A stretch of DNA of 23,560 nt from JAXMBX01 sp046349635 (GCA_046349635.1 JAXMBX010000068.1:1-23560), one strand, 5' to 3'; numbered from the stretch's first letter, positions 8,884-17,413 are shown. The notes: generated from the sequence alone by a model not told the origin. Numbers and translations are program-made.

Positions 8884-9237
8884 CTTGCCACCCCACGCGC
8901 GCAACAATTCCGTCTCCACGCCTGAACCGGGTGGATTCAAACAGGCAGTCCCTGCCCGAATATCGGGAATGGAATCGGGGGTTTGTTGCGCGAATTATCA
9001 GATTGGAAGGACACACTCATCGTAGCACCATGTCGCACGACAAATGTGTTTGGATCACTCACTCAGTGCCGCCGATACTACCCATCGCGGATGAGCAAAC
9101 CAAGCGAAAAAAAGTTTTTCTTAACACCCCTCGAACTTGAGAAAATCTCGCATTCAGCAACCCTCATTCGACGCGTCACTTGTGGCCGAATCCGTTTCTT
9201 GCCGCCCCCCCGAACCGGTGTGAACAACCTGTTAATT
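8884..9237. other. Spacer upstream of dnaA
   Basis: About 350 bases without a gene. It includes an AT-rich patch with a GAAAAA/TTTTTC inverted repeat (9105-9120) followed by TTAACAC, and a TTAATTTCA stretch at the 3' end of the GNAT gene. These could belong to a dnaA promoter. I find no cluster of TTATCCACA-like DnaA boxes, so an origin cannot be claimed. Confidence 0.4.
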
Positions 9238-10161
9238 TCACCCCTCGGGCGAAGAGTGAATTCGCAGATGCGCCGCGCGCTGCAGACACTCGTAAAATCC
9301 AAGCCGGGCATAAAGCTTTCTGGCGGCGTTGTTTATGGAATCGACTGCCAGGATCATCGCCGCGCCCCCCTCGTTTTCAACCGTTTCCAGCGCTCCCAGC
9401 ATCAGCTCCTGACCCCACCCGTGGTGCCGAAACTCAGGCACGATCCCCAGATACACAAGTTCCCACAATCCCGCCTCCGGATGACGCGTCAACAACAGCA
9501 CCCCGAAGTCCTCACCACCCTCCGCATACAGACACCAGAACCGGGGATCAAACTCCCCCGCCAGGCGATGTCCCGCCAGCGCTTCCTCAGCACTTCGCAC
9601 CTTCGAAAGTTCCGGACAATCCTCCGTATCCATATACGTTCTTTGCAGCGTCCGACAGAACCGCTCATGCGTCTCCGGCGAATACGTCACGAACTGCGGT
9701 CTCCGCCCCGGCCGAGACGGAACCGGCCCATCGTCCCTCTTCAAATAGATCAGTTCCGCCAGACATCGGAATCCATACCGCTCGAACAATCGACGGCAAT
9801 GATCTTCCTCCACTTCCAGCAGGCACTGCGCCAGCCGCACCTGCTTCTGATCCAGCCACGCGCATAGAGTCCACATCAGGCTCTCTTCCACGCGGTCCTG
9901 CCACTCTCCACCCACCACGGAGGGGGGAAACACCAATCCGCTCCCATCCGGTTGCAGCGTCGCCAGCAACGCCCCCATTGCAGATCCCTCGCGTCGCGCC
10001 AGGAGCAGCCCCTCCAGCGACAGCTTCCCTTCCGCCTCCTCTTTCAGGATCGTGGCAATCTGCTCCGAACGTTCCGGTTCCGTAAGCGCGGCGTACAGCA
10101 ACCGCAACGCCACCTCCCGCTCTTCCAGCCCCGCCGGCGAAGTTTCAAGTACGATGCTCAT
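9238..10161 (-). CDS. Tandem GNAT-family N-acetyltransferase
   Basis: A 307-residue protein with two GNAT-like halves. The C-terminal half is canonical: WELVYLGIVPEF, then RHHGWG at 245-250 (the acetyl-CoA pyrophosphate loop, Q/RxxGxG/A), then the LAVDSINNAARKLYARLGF helix-strand typical of motif B (271-289). The N-terminal half (residues 1-140) has a weaker pattern ending in CRRLFERYGFRCLAELIYL, a degenerate motif B without a clear RxxGxG. Only the second half is therefore likely to bind acetyl-CoA. The architecture resembles mycothiol-synthase-type double GNATs, but the substrate is unknown. The ATG at 10161 starts MSIVLETSPAG. It is on the same strand as dnaA but about 350 bases away, so co-transcription is uncertain. 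Confidence 0.85.
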   Translation of the reverse strand: MSIVLETSPAGLEEREVALRLLYAALTEPERSEQIATILKEEAEGKLSLEGLLLARREGSAMGALLATLQPDGSGLVFPPSVVGGEWQDRVEESLMWTLCAWLDQKQVRLAQCLLEVEEDHCRRLFERYGFRCLAELIYLKRDDGPVPSRPGRRPQFVTYSPETHERFCRTLQRTYMDTEDCPELSKVRSAEEALAGHRLAGEFDPRFWCLYAEGGEDFGVLLLTRHPEAGLWELVYLGIVPEFRHHGWGQELMLGALETVENEGGAAMILAVDSINNAARKLYARLGFYECLQRAAHLRIHSSPEG

Positions 10162-10426
10162 TTTGCTGTAACGCCTGTCGCGGTGGAAATCGCTGGTTAT
10201 GAACCGATTCTAACGCGACACAAGAACGCTGTGCGTTCAAACATCTCCCTCCCACCCCTGCGTTGAAACAATTCTCCTGTAGGCTGGTTCGAGACTCGGC
10301 TTCTCAGCGTGTCGATCTCAAGTCGACAATCACTGCCAAATTGTATCAACTAGCCCCAAGCGCCAGCGCGGGGTTCCCCTCTTCTCTACTGCTCCACTGT
10401 TCTACTGCTCTCGCCCGCAGGGCGCC
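10162..10426. other. Spacer between the GNAT and FmdB-like genes
   Basis: 265 bases with no gene. It contains AACGCGACACAAGAACGCTG near 10212, similar to GACGCGACACAAAGGCGTTG near 2499 upstream of ahcY. The stop-codon-associated repeat lies at its far end. Confidence 0.4.
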
Positions 10427-10429
10427 CTA
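10389..10429. repeat. Intergenic palindromic repeat, copy 2 (stop-codon-associated)
   Basis: It carries the CTGCTCCACTGTTCT segment and a CGCCC/GGGCG hairpin with a GCA loop (10412-10424), and matches 1307-1356. Read on the minus strand it begins at the TAG of the FmdB-like gene, as copy 1 does for the PilZ-like gene. Confidence 0.78.
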
Positions 10430-10642
10430 CAGCTTGCAACACCCCGGCCCGCACGGCGGCAGCGTGGGATTACACCCACTGCTGATCGGCAGCGCACTCC
10501 CCATGTTCGGACTCGACGGAGCGCTCAACAGCTTCTCCACATCCTTCGCCCCGCACTCCGGGCACACCACAGCCTCATTCTTCCGCACCAGGACTTCAAA
10601 ATCCCGTTGGCAAGGCTGGCACCGATATTCAAACAAAGGCAT
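10427..10642 (-). CDS. FmdB-family zinc-ribbon protein
   Basis: A 71-residue protein opening with MPLFEYRCQPCQRDFEVLV, the FmdB/CxxC-CxxC zinc-ribbon signature. Zinc ligands are Cys8, Cys11, Cys27 and Cys30 (YRCQPC and VCPECG). The C-terminal third is a flexible G/S/P-rich tail ending in a second Cys cluster (CGPGCCKL), common in this family and possibly able to bind metal. The length is normal. AGGATGAG lies just upstream of the ATG. The family is named after a putative regulator of formamidase, but its molecular role is not established. It is flanked by repeats on both sides and is probably monocistronic. Confidence 0.9.
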   Translation of the reverse strand: MPLFEYRCQPCQRDFEVLVRKNEAVVCPECGAKDVEKLLSAPSSPNMGSALPISSGCNPTLPPCGPGCCKL

Positions 10643-10681
10643 GAATTCTCATCCTGACTGACTACTCGGGTGACAGGCATT

Positions 10682-10775
10682 TACCCTCTCCCCCCGACGG
10701 GATCAACGAAGTAAGACCTGACAGGGCGTCAGGTCTTACGAGGCGATAGTCTTAATTCTAGGTGAGGGGTAGAGC
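10682..10775. repeat. Composite repeat: CCCTCTCC/GGTGAGGGG halves split by a perfect palindrome and a GGCGATAGTCTT tag
   Basis: ACCCTCTCCCCCC and GGTGAGGGGTAG are the two ends of the common repeat. Between them lies a perfect 12-bp inverted repeat (GTAAGACCTGAC at 10711-10722, GTCAGGTCTTAC at 10728-10739, loop AGGGC), then GAGGCGATAGTCTTA. The same order, with a different palindrome, is found at 12850-12961. A copy lacking palindrome and tag is at 15998-16061. Confidence 0.7.
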
Positions 10776-10791
10776 CCCCGACACCGCCCCC

Positions 10792-11423
10792 CTACTGCTC
10801 CTCGTCCGGAAGCATCAGTTGATAGGCGGGCTCACTGAACCGGTCTCGGGCAGGAGCCTGCTCCTTCAACGAGGGTTGCCGCAACGGAAACTCCTGCAGC
10901 ATTCTCTGAATTTCCCGCTCCGAAGGCAACACCTCTCGCATCGGAGGCGCCATCCGGAAACTCCCCGGAGAAGCGATATTCTCCCCCGGCAAAAACACCT
11001 GGCTGGTCGCGGGCACAAAGTTGTGTGCCCCAGCGGAAATTCAAACGCCGGATCCGAACGGTACGACTGCACGCTGGAGAACGACACCGCGATCAACGCC
11101 ACGCAAGCCGCCGTCAGTCCCGCCACCGGAAACCAGCCCACCGTCGCCGGAGCATAAGGCGATTGCCTCGGACCGGACTTCGCCAGTTTCGCCTGCACGC
11201 GCGGCCACAGGCTCCAGCCCGCTTCCGCCACCGGAGCGTCATTCGAAGCTCGCACCGCCGCCTGCCGCAACACCTGGGCACCCGTCTGGATCTCCCGGGC
11301 AAACGCACGGCAATCCGGACAGTTCCGAACGTGATCGTTCAACATTTCCTGCAGCAGGGGATCGTGGTCTCCTCCCACCCACAAGGCCAATTCCCGCTGC
11401 GCTTGTTTACAGTTCATCGTCAT
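10792..11423 (-). CDS. Zinc-finger anti-sigma factor, one small frameshift
   Basis: Partner of the adjacent ECF sigma factor. The start MTMNCKQAQRELALW at 11423 is chosen because GAGGAAAG lies six bases upstream. It overlaps the sigma 3' end by 17 bases, which indicates translational coupling. The anti-sigma zinc motif is His31, Cys35 and Cys38 (HVRNCPDC). One membrane segment spans about residues 95-117 (VGWFPVAGLTAACVALIAVS), so the sigma-binding domain is cytoplasmic and the C-terminus external. The frame breaks at 11020-11028: the dinucleotide AC is present one time too many (or one base is missing) after FEFPLGH. The other frame continues as NFVPATSQVFLPGEN to PAYQLMLPDEEQ and a stop. 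With this repaired the protein has about 210 residues. A sequence error or a recent mutation would both explain the break. Confidence 0.8.
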
Positions 11424-12072
11424 GGTCACTTTCCTCAGTCGTCGCATCTTGTTCTAAAGGCAGATTTCCCTGGCGCCGCAACCACAAGCGCTGAAATCGC
11501 GTCCGCGCTTCCGCCAACCGCCAACGAATCGTCGCCTCGCGGCGATTCACAATCGCGGCGATCTCGGACGTCGAAAAATTCTCCAGATCTCGCAACACTA
11601 ATATCGTTCGGTATTTCTCCGGGATCTGATCCAGAACCTGTCGGACTTCCTGCTCCAGGTCCAGCGCCACGCGCGGGTCCGGAACCGCAGGCCCCACCGC
11701 AGGCTCGGTGGATCGTTCCGAAAACAGCGACAACCAACCCTTACGCTTTCGCGCCCGCAGGTAATCCAACGCCTGGTTGACCCCGATCCGGAACAGCCAC
11801 GGTCCAAACCGCCGCGACGGATCGAATTGGTCCAACCGCTCATACGCCTTCAGGAACGTGTCCTGCGCCAAGTCCCGGCTCAATTCCAGATCCCGGACAA
11901 AGCGAAAGATCACACTCACCAGACGACGCTCATAGCGCGTCACCAAACCACCAAAGGCATCACGGTCACCACGGCGCACCTCTTCCACCAGCCGGGCATC
12001 ACTTTCAATCGGCGAAAGCGAAGCGGTATCAGTCGTGGCTAATTCGGCATCCCGCGTTGTTTTAGATCGCAT
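11407..12072 (-). CDS. RNA polymerase sigma factor, ECF (sigma-70 family)
   Basis: A 221-residue ECF sigma factor. Region 2 spans about residues 35-110 (RDAFGGLVTRYERRLVSVIF, DLAQDTFLKAYERLDQF, GPWLFRIGVNQALDYLRARK). Region 4 spans about 145-200 (LDQIPEKYRTILVLRDLENF, STSEIAAIVNRREATIRWRL). There is no sigma region 1 or 3, as usual for ECF. The start codon has GGAGGAG immediately upstream. The gene overlaps the start of the anti-sigma gene by 17 bases, forming a two-gene unit that is likely self-regulated. No promoter motif of its own type could be recognised in the 98-base gap before trmB. The regulon is unknown. Confidence 0.95.
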   Translation of the reverse strand: MRSKTTRDAELATTDTASLSPIESDARLVEEVRRGDRDAFGGLVTRYERRLVSVIFRFVRDLELSRDLAQDTFLKAYERLDQFDPSRRFGPWLFRIGVNQALDYLRARKRKGWLSLFSERSTEPAVGPAVPDPRVALDLEQEVRQVLDQIPEKYRTILVLRDLENFSTSEIAAIVNRREATIRWRLAEARTRFQRLWLRRQGNLPLEQDATTEESDHDDEL

Positions 12073-12170
12073 GACTCCTCCACTAACCTATTCTACGACG
12101 AGATCGCAGATTTCGTTGGGGAGTTTCCTCAACCTCAGACCGCAGCCACAACCCTCTCCGCAGAAAAGAC

Positions 12171-12803
12171 TTACGCCTTCTGCCATAACCCCCGGTAAAT
12201 CGCCAGACCCGCCTGCCGCTTCTTCCGCTCGAAATTCGTCAGGTAATCCAGGTCATGTTCCGCCGCACGCTCCTCAGGCTTGGGCAGCATTTTGAACTCC
12301 GGGAACCCCGCCAGCAGCTTCTCCGTAATCTCAAAGTACGACTCCACATCCGTCCAGAAATGGAGAAGCCCATTCGGCAGCAGCATCCGGATGATTTCCC
12401 GCACCACCTCCGGCGTCATCATCCGCCGTGAGTGATGCCGCCGCTTCCACCACGGGTCCGGGAAATAAATATGCACCGCCGCCAACGACCCCGTCGGAAT
12501 GAACTCCCGGATCGCCCGCTTCGCGTCCCCTCCCAGAATCCGCACGTTCGGCAACCCCCGCTTCTGGTACCGCGTCGCCGCGTATCGCCCCTCCTTGTAG
12601 TCCAGCTCCATCCCCAGGAAATTCGTCTCCGGCCGCGCAAGCGCCGAGTTCAACAGGAACAACCCCCGCCCCGTGCCAATCTCAAGCTCCACCGGGTTCG
12701 TATTCCCGAAAAACTTCTCCCAGTCAAACGGCCCGCTCAGATCCTCATGAATCAGGAACCATGGCTTCAAATCAGGGGGTGCGGGAACTTTCGAACTGCG
12801 CAT
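12171..12803 (-). CDS. trmB: tRNA (guanine-N7-)-methyltransferase
   Basis: SAM-dependent methylation of guanine-46 in the tRNA variable loop; cytosolic. It has 210 residues from the ATG at 12803 (a GTG three bases upstream is possible). The SAM-binding motif is ELEIGTGRGLFLL (residues 39-51) and motif II is NFLGMELDYK. The family signature is HIYFPDPWWKRRHHSRRM (111-128), which includes the catalytic Asp of the PDPW loop. HDLDYLTNFERKKRQAG near the C-terminus is also typical. Length is close to the bacterial norm. It lies upstream of the sigma gene on the same strand, 98 bases apart. Confidence 0.95.
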   Translation of the reverse strand: MRSSKVPAPPDLKPWFLIHEDLSGPFDWEKFFGNTNPVELEIGTGRGLFLLNSALARPETNFLGMELDYKEGRYAATRYQKRGLPNVRILGGDAKRAIREFIPTGSLAAVHIYFPDPWWKRRHHSRRMMTPEVVREIIRMLLPNGLLHFWTDVESYFEITEKLLAGFPEFKMLPKPEERAAEHDLDYLTNFERKKRQAGLAIYRGLWQKA

Positions 12804-12849
12804 CACACGTCACAATCAACAATCGGGAATTTGAAATAGAAATCACCTT

Positions 12850-12961
12850 CGCCCCTTGTCGGGATAAACTGCAGTTCAGACTCATGGGCAGGGGTCTGAA
12901 CTAGGGCGATAGTCTTTAGTTTTATTCAGGCCGGGTTAAGGGGTAGGGAACAAACGTCTCG
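12850..12961. repeat. Composite repeat: GCCCCTTG/GGGTTAAGGGG halves split by a palindrome and a GGCGATAGTCTT tag
   Basis: CGCCCCTTGT...GGGA and GGCCGGGTTAAGGGGTAGGG, AACAAACGTCTC match the two ends of the copy at 15998-16061. The inserted part holds a perfect 9-bp inverted repeat (AGTTCAGAC at 12873-12881, GTCTGAACT at 12894-12902, 12-base loop), then AGGGCGATAGTCTTTAG. Its layout matches 10682-10775. Confidence 0.7.
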
Positions 12962-12969
12962 TCGCCCGC

Positions 12970-13482
12970 TTACTCCGGCAGCTTCAGCCCCGCCGGCTTC
13001 TCGATCGGCACACCGATCATACTCCCCGTCGCCACAATCGCATCGTTGACGACTCCCTGAAATTCAAACGTCGCCAGCCGATTCGGACGCACCTGGCCAA
13101 TCTTCACCAGCAGAACCAGACGGCAGGACGGCCGCACCGGCGCCCGGAACCGCACCTCCTGCATCCCGCCGAACCCAATAAAATCCCCACCCAGGATCTT
13201 GTATTTCCGCGCATAGAACCCGCCCAACTGCGCCATCGCTTCGCAGATGATCACCCCCGGCATCAACGGAAACCCCGGCATGTGACCTCGCGCCCAGAAT
13301 TCGTTCTCCGTGATCTCCTTGTATCCCACCACCCCGTGGTTCTCACGATCCACGTGCACCACCGCCGTCAACTGCTCCATTTCATACCGCTGCGGATTGA
13401 TCTCCCGGATCTGCTCGATGTCGAACAGCGGCTTGTCAAAATCAAACTGCGAAATGTCGTAAAACAGCGTCGCGGGAGGCAT
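12970..13482 (-). CDS. FabZ-like beta-hydroxyacyl-ACP dehydratase
   Basis: Hot-dog dehydratase of the FabA/FabZ family that removes water from beta-hydroxyacyl-ACP. It has 170 residues from the ATG at 13482, chosen over the ATG at 13536 because AGGAAG lies about nine bases before it and MPPATLFYDISQFDFD is the usual opening of the planctomycete subfamily. The active-site motif is GHMPGFPLMPGVIICEAMAQ, with His67 and Glu81 placed as in FabZ (canonical GHFPGxPxxPG). The C-terminal half (VRFRAPVRPSCRLVLLVKIG) gives the remaining beta strands. It is longer than FabZ (about 145-150) because of the N-terminal extension. It is isolated from other fatty-acid genes, so it may serve a dedicated lipid or polyketide pathway rather than bulk synthesis. 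Confidence 0.88.
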   Translation of the reverse strand: MPPATLFYDISQFDFDKPLFDIEQIREINPQRYEMEQLTAVVHVDRENHGVVGYKEITENEFWARGHMPGFPLMPGVIICEAMAQLGGFYARKYKILGGDFIGFGGMQEVRFRAPVRPSCRLVLLVKIGQVRPNRLATFEFQGVVNDAIVATGSMIGVPIEKPAGLKLPE

Positions 13483-13800
13483 CTCAATAACTTCCTGGAA
13501 TAATTCTGTGGACTCTCTTCTGGGTGGCATGCCCACATCGTGCTCTGCACGATTTTATCTCATCGCGAAGCAGGGTAGGCATGCGTGCGTTTGACTCGGA
13601 TTTGTACAGATCGGCTGACAAGTGCGAATAGACTGTTTACTAGCCCGGAGCGGGAGCGACGGGTTCCTGTCATTCCGCACTGGCCCAAGTCAAACACGAA
13701 AGTTCCCCCACAACTTAGCAAGATCCGGAACCATCTTCAAAAGGTTCTTTCACCTTTTCTCGCTAGAAATACGGGGCCTGCCAACACCTCACAGCAACAC
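13483..13800. other. Spacer between the FabZ-like and DUF255 genes
   Basis: 318 bases without a gene. It carries the GGGTGGCATGCCC...GTAGGCATGCGTG repeat (13522-13585) and a GCCCGGAGCGGGAGCGACGGG element (about 13643-13663). CAAGTCAAACACG near 13687 echoes tails seen in other repeats. The open frames crossing it are typical of repeat-derived 'SPERERR' translations and are not genes. Confidence 0.5.
13522..13585. repeat. Planctomycete intergenic repeat 'GGGTGCCATGCCCGC', copy 3
   Basis: GGGTGGCATGCCCACATCG and AAGCAGGGTAGGCATGCGTG form the two arms. A TTTGACTCGGA tail matches TTTGACTCTGA of the copy at 19707-19760. The interior contains an extra CGTGC...GCACG mini-palindrome. Confidence 0.7.
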
Positions 13801-15911
13801 TCATTCCACCTCACCACCTTGCAACCGTTTCCGCAGCGAATCAAGATCCGTCAACGGCATCCCACACATCCCTTTTTCACACACATACACCGTCGCCACC
13901 CCGTTTCTCGCCGTTTTCCCACGCAGAACCCCCGCCGCTGGTCCCGAAATTTGCTCATCCCCCGTTCCCGCCTCCCGCCGCAACCACAACACATTGGGCA
14001 GGTATTCCCATTGCAAAAAATGCCACACGGACCCGTCCTGAATTTCTTCCCCGGACTCCGCCACCACGATCTCATACGCCGGCCCGACCGCGAAGTCCAA
14101 CGCCATCAGCATCTGCCCCGCCGCCGAGGGATACTGCCGCGCTATCGGACCAATCACCCGCAGAATCTTCTCCCCCCGTTCTTCCCACTCTCCGCGTCCG
14201 CACAGTCGCCCCAGCCTCAGCAGCACCCACGCCGCCATGCTGTTCCCCGATGGCGTCGCATTGTCCTGCAACTCCTTCTGCCGCGCGATCAATTCCTCAT
14301 GGTCTCCGCTCGTGTAAAACAATCCCCCACCCTGCGGATCCTCAAACCGCTGCAGCATCACCTCCGTCAACCGCACCGCCTCTTCCAGCCAGCGCGTCTC
14401 CCGTGTTGTCTGATGTAATTCGATCAACCCGTCAATCAAACACGCATAGTCATCCAGAAAACCATTGACTCGCGATTCCCCCTTGTTGTGCACATGCCAC
14501 AGCCCCCCTCCGGCTGGCTCATCTTCTGCAGCACAAACTCCGCCCCCGCTCCGCCCATCTCCGCATACCGCGACTCCTCCATCACCCGCCGCTCTGCTCA
14601 ACGCCGCGATCATCATCCCGTTCCACGCCGTCAGAATCTTCTCATCCCGCCCCGGATGAATCCGCCCCTCACGCCGTTCCATCAACTTCCCACGGCTGCT
14701 CTTTAACCGCCGCTCCAGATCCGCAACTTCACACCCCAGAATCTTCGCCTGCTCCGCCAGCGTTTTGGGACGATTCAGGATATTCGTCTCTTCCCAGTTC
14801 CCATGTGCGCTCACGTCGTAACATCGCGCAAACACATGCCCTTCTTCCGTCCCCAACACTTCCTCAATTTCCGCCAGCGACCACGTGAAAAACTTCCCCT
14901 CCACCCCTTCGCTGTCCGCATCCTGCGTGCTGTAAAATCCCCCCTCCGGCGATGTCATCTCCCGCTCAACATAATCCAGCGTTTCCCGCACCACCCGCAG
15001 ATAATCCTCGTTCTGCGTCACCTGCCACGCTTCCAGATACACCGGCACCAGCAGCGCATTGTCGTACAGCATCTTCTCGAAATGCGGCGCCAGCCACCGG
15101 GCATCCGTCGAGTACCGGTGAAACCCGCCCCCCAGTTGATCGTAGATCCCCCCAGCAGCCATCTTGTCCAGCGTCAGTGTCACCACCTCCAGCGCATCCC
15201 GCATTCCAAACCGCCGATAGCTCCGCAGCAGAAACCGCAGATCCATCGAATGCAGAAACTTCGGCGCCGCTCCAAATCCCCCATGCGTCCGGTCCGCATT
15301 CCGACACAACTTCTCCGCCGAACGTTGTAACAACTCGACATTCAACTCCCCATTATCCAACCCACCGTCATCCCCCTGCGACACTCCCGAATCGATCACC
15401 GCCTGCGTCACTGCTCCGCCGCGTGATGCACCTCCGCCCGTTGTTCCACCCACGCCTTCTGCACCCCCGCAGAATATCCTCAAACCCCGGCATCCCCATC
15501 CGCGCCTGCGGTGGCCAATACGTCCCTCCATAAAACGGACGCTGATCCGGGAGTCAGAAACACCGACATCGGCCATCCACCCCGATGCGTCAGGATCTGC
15601 ACCGCCGACATGTAAATCTGGTCCAGGTCCGGCCGCTCTTCCCGGTCCACCTTGATGTTGATGAACCACTCATTCATCAACGCCGCAATCTCCGGGTTCT
15701 CGAAGCTCTCGTGCTCCATCACATGGCACCAGTGACACGCACTGTACCCGATCGACAGAAAAATCGGCTTCTCCTCCCGCTTCGCCCGCGCGAGCGCCTC
15801 CTCTCCCCACGGATACCAGTCCACCGGATTGTGGGCGTGCTGCAGCAGATACGGACTGGTTTCATTCAGCAGCCGATTCCCCGGCCGGTCACTTTTAGGC
15901 GAAACATTCAT
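13801..15911 (-). CDS. Thioredoxin-fold DUF255 (SPATA20/YyaL-type) protein, frame broken by about five small indels
   Basis: About 690 residues when the frames are joined, the normal family length. The N-terminal thioredoxin-like domain starts NRLLNETSPYLLQHAHNPVD and has CHWC (Cys59, Cys62) in SIGYSACHWCHVMEHESF, then HRGGWPMSVFLTP. The C-terminal two-thirds is an alpha/alpha-barrel (glycosidase-like) domain with GGGFHRYSTDARWLAPHFEK, MLYDNALL, GGFYSTQDADSEG, EKILTAWNGMMIAALSRAA and FLDDYACLIDGLIELH. Indels are inferred near 15550 (extra C), 15465 and 15411 (one G missing each), 14588 (out of frame after SRAA) and 14505 (G-run short by one, back in frame at LWHVH). Between the last two the alternative frame still reads YAEMGGAGAEFVLQKMSQPE. 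The protein is thus conserved and the breaks are probably sequence errors. Its biochemical activity is unproven. Confidence 0.9.
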
Positions 15912-15997
15912 GGCAAACCTTCACGAATTCGAAAACTGCGCACGCGCAGCGAAAAAAACTCAACTCTGGATGGCCCCAGTCAAACGCGGTCCGTCAA

Positions 15998-16061
15998 CCC
16001 TCGCCCCTTGTGGGAAAGGGTGGCCCGCAGGGCCGGGTGAGGGGTAGGGAACGAACGTCTC
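15998..16061. repeat. Uninterrupted copy of the CGCCCCTTG...GGTGAGGGGTAGGG repeat
   Basis: It reads TCGCCCCTTGTGGGAAAGGG, then a GGCCC/GGGCC hairpin with a GCA loop (16022-16034), then GGGTGAGGGGTAGGGAACG and AACGTCTC. The ends match 12850-12961; the middle lacks the palindrome and GGCGATAGTCTT tag seen there. Confidence 0.7.
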
Positions 16062-16129
16062 TCAACTCTCCGCTTCGAATCCTATGCCCCCGCCTCGCAT
16101 CTGTCTTGTCGGAATTCCCGTTTTTCCCC

Positions 16130-16181
16130 CCTGTCGCTTCAATTCATTGGCTAAATTGAAGGGGATGTGTCCCCAAACAGG
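16130..16181 (+). promoter_or_regulatory. Predicted three-way-junction leader upstream of the DUF1570 gene
   Basis: Helix P1 pairs CCTGT (16130-16134) with ACAGG (16177-16181). P2 is a perfect 8-bp hairpin, CTTCAATT (16137-16144) with AATTGAAG (16154-16161). P3 is GGGGA (16161-16165) with TCCCC (16170-16174), loop TGTG. P2 and P3 share G16161, so they are either coaxially stacked or compete for one base. The start codon is 19 bases further on and no Shine-Dalgarno is visible between. A structured regulatory leader is possible. No known riboswitch family is recognised. Confidence 0.4.
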
Positions 16182-16200
16182 CTCCTGAAAAATACATCGT

Positions 16201-17334
16201 ATGCGTTTCTTGCTTCTCTTCCTCTGTTCACTCCTGATCCTCAGCCCTCAACTCCCCGCTCAGGATCCGCAAGTCCGCGTCCACTTCAAGACCGATCGCA
16301 ACGCGGAGCTGACGAACACGGGAAGAATCCTCACCCGTGCCGAAGACGGTGGCCTCCTCTTTCAATCACCCGACAGCCGCCTCTGGACCATCACGCCCCA
16401 ACAACTCATCGCCGAGCAGCCCGTCCCCGAGAAATTCCAATTCTGGACCGTCGAAGAGCAGACAAACAAACTCAGCGACGAATTCGGCCCCGCATTCACC
16501 ATCAACTCCCGCGAGCCGTATCTCTTCTGCTCTGACGCCGATCCGAAATTCCTCGACAGCGTCGCCCGCGTCATGCTGCGGCTCGACACCGCCTTCACCA
16601 AATTCTGGTCCGACAGACAATTCCCCCTTCACGCACCCGAACATCCCCTCGTCGTCCTCATCTTCAAACAACGCGCCGACTACGAGCGCTACGCCACCCG
16701 TGAGTTCGGCCCCGAAATCGCCCAGGCCCCAGGCTACTTCTCCATGATCCAGAACCGGATCGTGTTTCACGACATCACCGCCGGCTTGAAATTCACCCCC
16801 CAGACCACGATGGAAGACCGCCTCGAAAAATCCGGCCGGCAGGTCTCCACCATCGTCCACGAGGCCACTCACCAGCTCGCCTTCAACACCGGCCTGCAAA
16901 CCCGCCTGGCGGACAACCCCCTCTGGCTTACCGAAGGGCTGGCGATGTACTTCGAAACCCCCGACCTCAAAAATCGCACCGGCTGGACCACCGCGGGAAA
17001 AATCAATCCCGTCCGCCTGCAGACCTATCTCAAAAGCATCGCGCAAACTCCTCAGCTCTCTCTCCAGGAATTCGTCAGCAGCGACGCCCCCTTCCGCAAT
17101 CCGAAGCAGGAAGGCGCTGCGTACGCCCGCGCTTGGGCACTCACGTATTACCTGCTCACCAAACACCCCGACAAATTCACCACCTACCTCCAGACCATCT
17201 CTTCAAAGAAACCCCTGATCTGGAACACCCCCGCCGAACGCCTCCACGACTTCGAATCCGCCTTCGGCCCCGCGCCACAACTCCAACCCGCCCTCGAAAA
17301 ATTCTACACCCGCAAACGACAATCCCCCGAGTAG
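16201..17334 (+). CDS. DUF1570 secreted metallopeptidase-like protein
   Basis: A 377-residue protein with an N-terminal signal peptide (MRFLLLFLCSLLILSPQLPA, cleavage about residue 20-21). The gluzincin-type zinc site is HEATH (His220, Glu221, His224) in VSTIVHEATHQLAFNTG. LWLTEGLAMYFE with Glu245 is the likely third ligand, as in MA-clan peptidases. This pattern defines the DUF1570 family common in planctomycetes, whose substrate is unknown. The N-terminal 100 residues (VRVHFKTDRNAELTNTGRIL and what follows) resemble an SH3-like/SHD1 module seen before such domains. The frame is intact. It sits downstream of a repeat-rich gap and a structured leader, and is followed by the degenerate RAYT region. 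No ribosome site is visible, which is odd for a well-kept gene. Confidence 0.87.
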   Translation: MRFLLLFLCSLLILSPQLPAQDPQVRVHFKTDRNAELTNTGRILTRAEDGGLLFQSPDSRLWTITPQQLIAEQPVPEKFQFWTVEEQTNKLSDEFGPAFTINSREPYLFCSDADPKFLDSVARVMLRLDTAFTKFWSDRQFPLHAPEHPLVVLIFKQRADYERYATREFGPEIAQAPGYFSMIQNRIVFHDITAGLKFTPQTTMEDRLEKSGRQVSTIVHEATHQLAFNTGLQTRLADNPLWLTEGLAMYFETPDLKNRTGWTTAGKINPVRLQTYLKSIAQTPQLSLQEFVSSDAPFRNPKQEGAAYARAWALTYYLLTKHPDKFTTYLQTISSKKPLIWNTPAERLHDFESAFGPAPQLQPALEKFYTRKRQSPE

Positions 17335-17345
17335 CACCCGTTTCC

Positions 17346-17413
17346 GGGGTGGCCCACACGCCGCGAGCGGCGCCCGGGTCGCGCAGCGACTAGAGCAGAG
17401 TTCAAATCGACGC
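17346..17413. repeat. 70-bp repeat 'GGGGTGGCCC...GCAGCGAC', copy 2
   Basis: Second copy of 7262-7331. The first palindrome is CGCCGC/GCGGCG instead of the longer GCCGCCG form. The GTCGC/GCGAC hairpin with a GCA loop (17378-17390) and the AGTTCAAATCGACGCG tail are kept. It begins 12 bases after the DUF1570 stop. Confidence 0.8.

Noticed and set aside
8884..9237. Replication origin next to dnaA
   Set aside because: There is an AT-rich patch, but no cluster of DnaA-box-like nonamers and no dnaN neighbour.
13585..14418. Plus-strand frame containing SPERERRVP
   Set aside because: This peptide is the known translation of planctomycete repeat DNA. The rest is antisense to the DUF255 gene.
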